From positions 1 to 64,000 of the forward strand of contig RXPK01000523.1 in assembly GCA_004143645.1 (NCBI GenBank): a DNA stretch of 64,000 bases. Reading direction: 5' to 3'. This DNA comes from Protaetia brevitarsis. Its lineage: Eukaryota > Arthropoda > Insecta > Coleoptera > Scarabaeidae. Each line of letters begins with the position of its first letter. The stretch's first letter is position 1. This document shows positions 58,628-64,000 of the stretch, in pieces. The notes beneath the pieces were generated by a model. It did no database searches. It was not told the origin of the DNA and worked only from the letters and a program-made list of their open reading frames with translations. Position numbers and translations under genes: made by a program.

Positions 58628-59670
58628 TAATATGGTAGACTTGTGTGTGTAAAAAAAAATCATAAAAATCGTAGTATCTTAGAAACAGTTGAAGATAGGT
58701 ATACGAAAGCCTAGGTGTAATAGAATTTTACGCTGAATTCAAAAGTGTATAGTAATATATTATAGTGTTCCACTTAAAATGATTAAGTTCGTATAGTGAT
58801 TTACGATTAATCGGAAAAGCTTGAAAATATTTTAGAAAAAAAAAGGAACTACCTTGTTGATAGTTAGTGTATATATCAAGTATTTGTTTGCCATTGTATA
58901 TCTTAACAAGTTATAACGGACAACTATTTGCTCCAATAACTCTTGCGTAAGATTGCCACAACAATTTTTATTCTACCGGGAAACTAAAATCGTTATTTTT
59001 TTCACCGATTTATCGGGCGAAAGTTACTTCACTGTGACCGAATAAAATTGTCGATAACCATAAGAAAAAAATGAGAGCAGTAAAATATGAATTATCAGTT
59101 TTGAGTATCTATACTTTCACTATTGGGACATATAGAGCAATAGATATATAATGTGCGTAGGGGTATTGAAGCAATAAAATGAATCAAAATTCGGTTTTAT
59201 TTTTTTTAATTGGAATTTGTCACCATGCTATATGTATATTTTATTTCTCCAACTCACTCTACACATACATACACGTACACTCGCTTATTCGCTAATCATA
59301 AAAGTAATAAATTGAAATCAACATCCCAAAAGCTATATTAGGAAATCGTTATATTAAAACAACGGCTGCTCCTATTATTTATTATAGGCTATTGCGTTGA
59401 AAATATTTATAAATTAGGCTGCGATTCCTGTTATCGTGGAATGCAGTACTATCAGTTCCAGTGATAACGTTAATTTTTGTTTTTGAGTTGAAAATACTGT
59501 TTTATTAGATCGTATATAAATATTAACCTAAATAAACCAAAATAACCCTGACAATAGTGATAACTAATAAATAGGTGAAATTACGCTTATTAAAACGACT
59601 TTCAATTCCAACGTGGTTTTTCGTAAGTGATGAAAAATGATTGCTTATCCATATAATTGATGATTTCTCA
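58628..59670. other. Unrecognised A+T-rich stretch
   Basis: No gene or element is recognised. Several A runs and a TATA-rich tract occur. Confidence 0.35.
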
Positions 59671-59674
59671 GGAT

Positions 59675-59890
59675 TTATTTGCAAGTAAAACGTTTCAGTT
59701 GAAAGAGATAAAGAAGCGAGTATTTATTAATGTGTTGGGACGCTTCATGCACGTTGCTTAATTGAAACAAATCTGCGTTACTGTGTAATTTGTCAAACTT
59801 TGCAAAACTAGACATATACAATGTAAAACGGAGCGGTCCCAAAATAGAACCCCGAGGCAGCCCGCACACAACTGTATGTAAATCACTTAC
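59675..59890 (-). pseudogene. LINE reverse transcriptase scrap
   Basis: The minus strand reads VVCGLPRGSILGPLRFTLYM, the conserved block before the catalytic box, then NADLFQLS where the YADD box should be. The catalytic Asp pair has been lost. Only ~70 codons remain. It lies next to a non-coding repeat shared with about 42285-42490. Confidence 0.6.
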
Positions 59891-60073
59891 AAGTAAAGTC
59901 ACCCAACCTGTGTTGCCAACTTGGTGAATTTTCCACTAAATCTGGTGTATTGAAAGCACGTGTGGTGTACACAAATCATATTTTAGTGGCTAGTGAAGAG
60001 TTTAGTGGATTTTCTTTAATTTTAGTAATAAATCTAGTGAATTCATTGAACGCGAAGATTAAATTACATCGAA

Positions 60074-60411
60074 ATATAGGAAAATAAAGTAGCGTCACTC
60101 TCGCCAAGATATATTTCAGTGGCCATTTTATTTTGTACCGTATGATGTATGTTATGTAAGTTTACCATTTCTATTCTATGATATGGAATCTAGATAAGTC
60201 TTTGTAATTTAACTTTCTTCTCGAATGTTAGAGTGTATTTTCGTTTATATGGGAATGATTTTAAATTTAATTATATATTTTAATTCTAACATACATATAT
60301 ATTTTTAAAATTTCGTGCAGAATGTACAAAACAAAATGGTAGGTCACCAAAAAGATTTCCCTAGAAATCTACTTATAAAAACGTGAGTGACGCTACTTGG
60401 TTTTCCTATAT
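60074..60411. mobile_element. Small MITE, ATATAGGAAAA ends
   Basis: 27-bp terminal inverted repeats (ATATAGGAAAATAAAGTAGC plus GTCACTC, and its complement at 60385-60411) match at 25 of 27 positions. The 338-bp body is A+T-rich and non-coding. It is nested in the hAT-ended element. Confidence 0.75.
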
Positions 60412-60774
60412 TTTGATTGCATATACACATACACAGAGATTCAAAATGATTGTCAATTCCGCTCCTATAGATAGTAACAGGGTGTAGATATATGCCGCGT
60501 GTTTGTAATGAAGGTTTGAACTAAGTCAGTGTTGGAACATAAGAAAGTAAACGGATCTGTCATAAATAAGGAAAACGTAACCTATATTTGAACTCGCATT
60601 ATATAAACGACTATGGATTGGTGTTTCTGCTTGTAAGAATGAAATGTAATTAATTTAACTTTACTAAATTATGATTTTAAAATTCAGTACTAACTGGTGT
60701 TTAACTAAATTTATTTATTACTTTAAATTATAACATACAATTAGTATAATTATTAAGTGACAAAACTGCATCTC

Positions 60775-61370
60775 TCAGTTCTTCTATGGTATGCATGCGG
60801 TTTCTATAGATCCTATTTTTTAGATAGTCCGAACATGAAGTAATGTAATGGGGTTAGATCAGGCGATCTTGGTGGCCATCTTTGTGCTCTAACGAACCTG
60901 TCAGCAAAAACTGTTGAAGATATTGGCAGGTTTGTCGAGCAGTATGTGCTGAAGCATTAAAAATAACCTGCTTCAAGCTCATTTTCTTGTAACTCTGCAA
61001 TAAACAATTCAAACATATGTTGGTAACGTTGGGCTGTTACAGTTTCCTCGAAGAAAATTCGCCCTATTATTTGTTGCCTGGACATAGCTAACTAAACTCC
61101 AACTTTTATGGGATGCAATTGCGTTTCTCGAAATTCGTGTGGATTTTCTGCAGACCAGATACAATAATTTTGTAAATTGAAATAGTCTGTTAGATAAAAC
61201 CAGGCTTCATCCGAGAAAAATGATTTGTTTAGCAAGTCATCGTCCCTTAAATTGTTATTAAACCAATGACAATATTCCAATCGCCTATCGTGATCTAATG
61301 GTAATAATTCCTGTACCGTAGAAACTTTATAGGGATGAAAATGTAACTTTCTTTTGAAAGCTCATTGCGC
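60775..61370 (-). pseudogene. Mariner/Tc1-like transposase relic
   Basis: The minus strand reads FHPYKVSTVQELLPLDHDRR, LEYCHWFNN, KSFFSDEAWFYL (first catalytic Asp), YCIWSAENPHEF, LHPIKVGV, IGRIFFEETVTAQRY, and ASAHTARQTCQYLQQFLL, where the expected QQDG before ASAHTA has been lost. It ends PRSPDLTPLHYFMFG, where the final Asp is His, then MHTIEELRDAV. With two of three catalytic residues gone and several stops, it is inactive. Confidence 0.8.
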
Positions 61371-61902
61371 TGAAGTGTATGATAAGTCTATAAAATTATA
61401 AAATGTAATAAACTATTTCACTTAATGTTAATATTGATTTTTACCTGTTTGTTGAGCTATTACCACAGATAAATTCCCTTATTTTCTTACAGTATTCAGA
61501 AATACTATTGTTGGTGATATTAGATGTAAATATAAACGATTTGAAAAAACTTATAAGATAAATAATCGAAAGATACTACAACACGCAGGCCAATGTCGCT
61601 AAATGTCAAGAAAATTCATTTAATGTATGAAATTTGTATATAGCTAACTTCGCTCATTAAATTGGTAATAAGCATAGATAAATTTTTCCGGAAAACAGTT
61701 TTTTTCTTACGACAATCATTTTGAATCACATGGTATATGTAAATAAATAAATAAAAGTACAAAATAAAATAATAAAATAAATAAGGATATATATTATGAT
61801 TTTATAAAACAAGGTTATAGTTGTATATTGCTGTAATTTTTTAAATATTTGACGACTACCTAATAAGTGTTGTATTAAATTTATAAAAATTAATAATAAA
61901 AA

Positions 61903-62094
61903 ATGCCGGCAGTACAACTGAGAAGGAAGGGTGCATCATTGCCAATCTTGAAAGTCAAGCAGCAATATGCGGTACCGGTTGTGTTGGTGGGTGACCATTC
62001 GGACAGCATTTCTCAGTGGCTCGGTGTGTTCCAGCACCCTAAGCCAAGAGCTTCAAGGCCTGTAGTGCTGAGGTATTATTATAATAAAAAATGA
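61903..62094 (+). CDS. Unrecognised 63-codon open frame inside hAT-ended element
   Basis: It starts MPAVQLRRKGASLPILKVKQ and ends VVLRYYYNKK. Its G+C content is clearly higher than the A+T-rich DNA on either side, with sharp boundaries. It has no motif I recognise. It could be a captured exon fragment or a remnant of another repeat; the ATG has a plausible A-rich start context only. Confidence 0.25.
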   Translation: MPAVQLRRKGASLPILKVKQQYAVPVVLVGDHSDSISQWLGVFQHPKPRASRPVVLRYYYNKK

Positions 62095-62274
62095 AATAAA
62101 GGGGATTTTATAGTAAAAAACTATTAATTACATTAATATATAATTTTTTTTTGCTCTTCTTAAAATACTTTATAAACCTCTAATTCCTTTCCCAATTCTA
62201 GTGATTTTCTAGTGGAATTATAATCCCAATCTAGTGAAATATGTCTTCTGTCAATTGGCAACGCTGCACCCAAC

Positions 62275-63700
62275 TGGTCACCTACAATTTTGATAAACTT
62301 TTGCAAGCATGTAGAGCAGTGAAAAATAATCGCTAATAAATGCCGATATTCACTTGTAGGGGAGACACAGACTCCTAAAGTAACACATCTAAAACACATT
62401 TTCAACGATAACTTTTGGAACCAGAAGAGATATCGATCTAAATTAAAAAGGAAAATATTCTTCTTGACAACTCGGATATTTTGGTTTAATAAGGAGATTA
62501 ATGGTGCATGATGGGGGTTGTCTCATCATAGCTTGCTTTAAATATAGTCATTCTGATGTCAAAAAATGAAGTTAAACAAATTATTTCTTCCATCTAATCC
62601 TGTCCATGTCTCTGAGTATATAATATTTATTAAGTACATCCCTTGATTTATTATTTTACGCATTTTCTCCGTTGGGCTAAATATCTATAACTACTTTAAT
62701 ATTAAAGTACTTTCATGCAGTTAATGGAGGGATTGTCTTAGAATACAAACTCAAGCAATAAAGATATTCTTCAGTCAATGATGAGTCGGCAAAACCTCTA
62801 TCAAAATCCACTATCAAATGAACGACCAACCAATTGTATTTTATATTAATGGCTTCCGTTTACGGTTCGATGACTAATTGCAATTAAAACTTTTATGTGA
62901 CCGCTAATCGGAAGTTGTATAAATTTTATATTTTAATGTACCGATATACTCACTATCGATCACCTAATACCTAGAATAACTTTCAACCTTTCTTGGCATA
63001 ATAGCATGAGGTTATCGTCAATACCACTATATATATAGTGAATTACGAAAGTAATGAACAATGAAAAGACAATTTTTGAGTCATATCATCACCTTTTTCG
63101 TTTTAGTTTTCTTAAAATATTTTATCAAAAACTAATTTTGAGTCAGTAGATCCATAATATTAATTATGGATATAATAGTGTTTATATGCTGTATTTTTAA
63201 ATGATATTAAACATAACGAGACCAATAGTAATTGTTGACAGCTCATTCTCGGTGTTAAATACATATTTTTAAAGTACAACTGCTTTCAGTAGAATGATGT
63301 ATAGGACATAATTGGAACAAATCTTTTGGTGCTCGTTAGAAATTTTTGATTTCACACTAGATACATAAATATTTCGAAAAGTAAAAGCGTTTAAAAAGAA
63401 AACCGTCCTTACATTCGCCAAAAGTTTTCAGTATATTTCAACACTACATGTTTCGGTTTAAAAAAAGCCATCTTCAGGTCTTCTATAAGTCGAAAAGTAC
63501 AATAAGATAGAATTAAGTGATAACGTATGGTTGTTACTATTGTTTAACAGTTTTATTATTTTTTTTTAAAATTGAACAATACTGAGCAAATTATAACAAA
63601 AGTGATATGATAATTAAATAAGATTGATGATTAGTAGTTACAAAAACTTTGCAGTACGAAATCTAAAATTAAAAAGCCAAAATGGACATTCAAATACTAG
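62275..63700. other. Repeat fragments and unrecognised sequence
   Basis: 62275-62450 is the minus-strand continuation of the dispersed repeat also at 42285-42490. About 62570-62625 resembles the tail of the Tc1 relic near 6955-7010. About 63425-63480 reads, on the minus strand, CCTGAAGATGGC...CCGAAACATGTAG, a phrase typical of Penelope-like terminal regions. No gene is recognised. Confidence 0.4.
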
Positions 63701-63702
63701 CC

Positions 63703-63745
63703 CTATCTTTAAATGCTTGTAGCTGGCTCTGAATGGGATTAATGT
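63703..63745 (+). repeat. Scrap of TACAGGGTATTCC foldback centre
   Basis: AGCCCTATCTTTAAATGC, then TTGTAGCTGGCTCTGAATGG, matches the left-arm/centre junction of copies A and C. Confidence 0.7.
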
Positions 63746-63760
63746 CAGATATAACAAATA

Positions 63761-64000
63761 CAGGGTGTATCAAATAAAAAAATAAATTTTGCTTGGGTGT
63801 TAACTACATGACATATAAAGCACAAACCCGCCAAAATCGGATTTCATCATTATAGAATAAAAAAAAGTAAAATTTAGAGCCAAAAATTCTTTAGTCCGAG
63901 CCTGATGCAAGGAAACGTCATGTTAAGCACCCGCTAAACGTGGTAATATGTATAAATACATTGCACTCATTTAATATTATTCTTAATAATGGTATGCCGT
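63761..64000 (+). mobile_element. TACAGGGTGTATC element, 5' part, cut by window edge
   Basis: About 240 bp closely matching 7012-7252 in direct orientation, including GTTAAGCACCCGCTAAAC and GCATTGCACTCATTTA-like text. It runs off the window end. Confidence 0.8.

Larger units (their letters stand above)
59908..62266. mobile_element. hAT-ended element, 2359 bp, with 8-bp duplication
   Basis: The left end CTGTGTTGCCAA and right end, inverted, CAGCGTTGCCAA are flanked by a perfect 8-bp duplication CACCCAAC (59900-59907 and 62267-62274). Many CTAGTG/TTAGTGG motifs lie just inside both ends and are likely transposase-binding repeats. No hAT transposase is present; it contains a small MITE, a mariner relic and an unexplained open frame. 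An uninterrupted target (AGTTGGGTGACTTT) exists at about 42459-42472. Confidence 0.85.

Noticed and set aside
62160..62405. 81-codon minus frame with FRC and HCSTC cysteine pairs, considered as a zinc-finger fragment
   Set aside because: It crosses the hAT right terminus and a dispersed non-coding repeat, so it is a composite of unrelated pieces.

Overview
This is an A+T-rich eukaryotic window, most likely from an insect or other arthropod. The evidence is the transposon spectrum (Penelope-like, Jockey/CR1-type LINE, hAT, Tc1/mariner, pogo/Tigger and CACTG-ended elements), decayed coding regions, one intron-like interruption, and one TATA plus TCAGT-type start region. I found no conserved host gene. 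Nearly every protein homology I can read belongs to a mobile element, and nearly all of those genes are broken by stops or frameshifts. Names rest on motif recognition by eye; no database search was run.

Layout. 1-3656: a Penelope-like retroelement fragment with a GIY-YIG motif, broken by a 1.9-kb CACTG-ended element and by a hAT-type MITE. 4767-8031: two Tc1/mariner-like relics, a long hairpin, and an element with TACAGGGTG ends. 9245-13907: inverted-repeat elements, including a 1.6-kb foldback. 15050-17371: a GTF2IRD2-type hAT transposase relic with a recognisable promoter. 18140-22756: two CACTG-ended 1.9-kb elements facing each other, followed to 24863 by a pogo/Tigger relic. 25788-27780: a plus-strand LINE relic interrupted by a minus-strand LINE.

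27876-42126 is the most striking object: about 14.25 kb bounded by near-identical ~200-bp inverted termini. Inside each terminus is an array of a ~175-bp satellite, about 61 units on the left and 10-11 on the right in opposite orientation. A short centre holds a Ulp1-like cysteine-protease fragment and half of a foldback MITE. I interpret it as a giant foldback transposon with satellite arms, possibly Mutator/Phantom-like; this class assignment is inference.

43531-45570: a hairpin and tandem tRNA-like units, the second split by a 1.6-kb LINE insertion with a 5-bp target duplication. 45710-50663: a small CACTG-ended element, a (CTAA)n tract, a mariner relic, a MITE and another foldback. 51254-58627: a second facing pair of CACTG/Gag elements around a 2.46-kb hAT with a perfect 8-bp duplication. 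59908-62266: another hAT-ended element carrying a mariner relic and a small MITE; an uninterrupted copy of its target sequence lies near 42.46 kb.

The most notable repeat family is the set of five ~1.9-kb CACTG-ended elements. Each carries a piece of a Ty3/gypsy (K02A2.6-like) Gag: the N-terminal region, a zinc-knuckle region and the linker that normally precedes the protease. This looks like capture and amplification of a retrotransposon gene by a DNA transposon.
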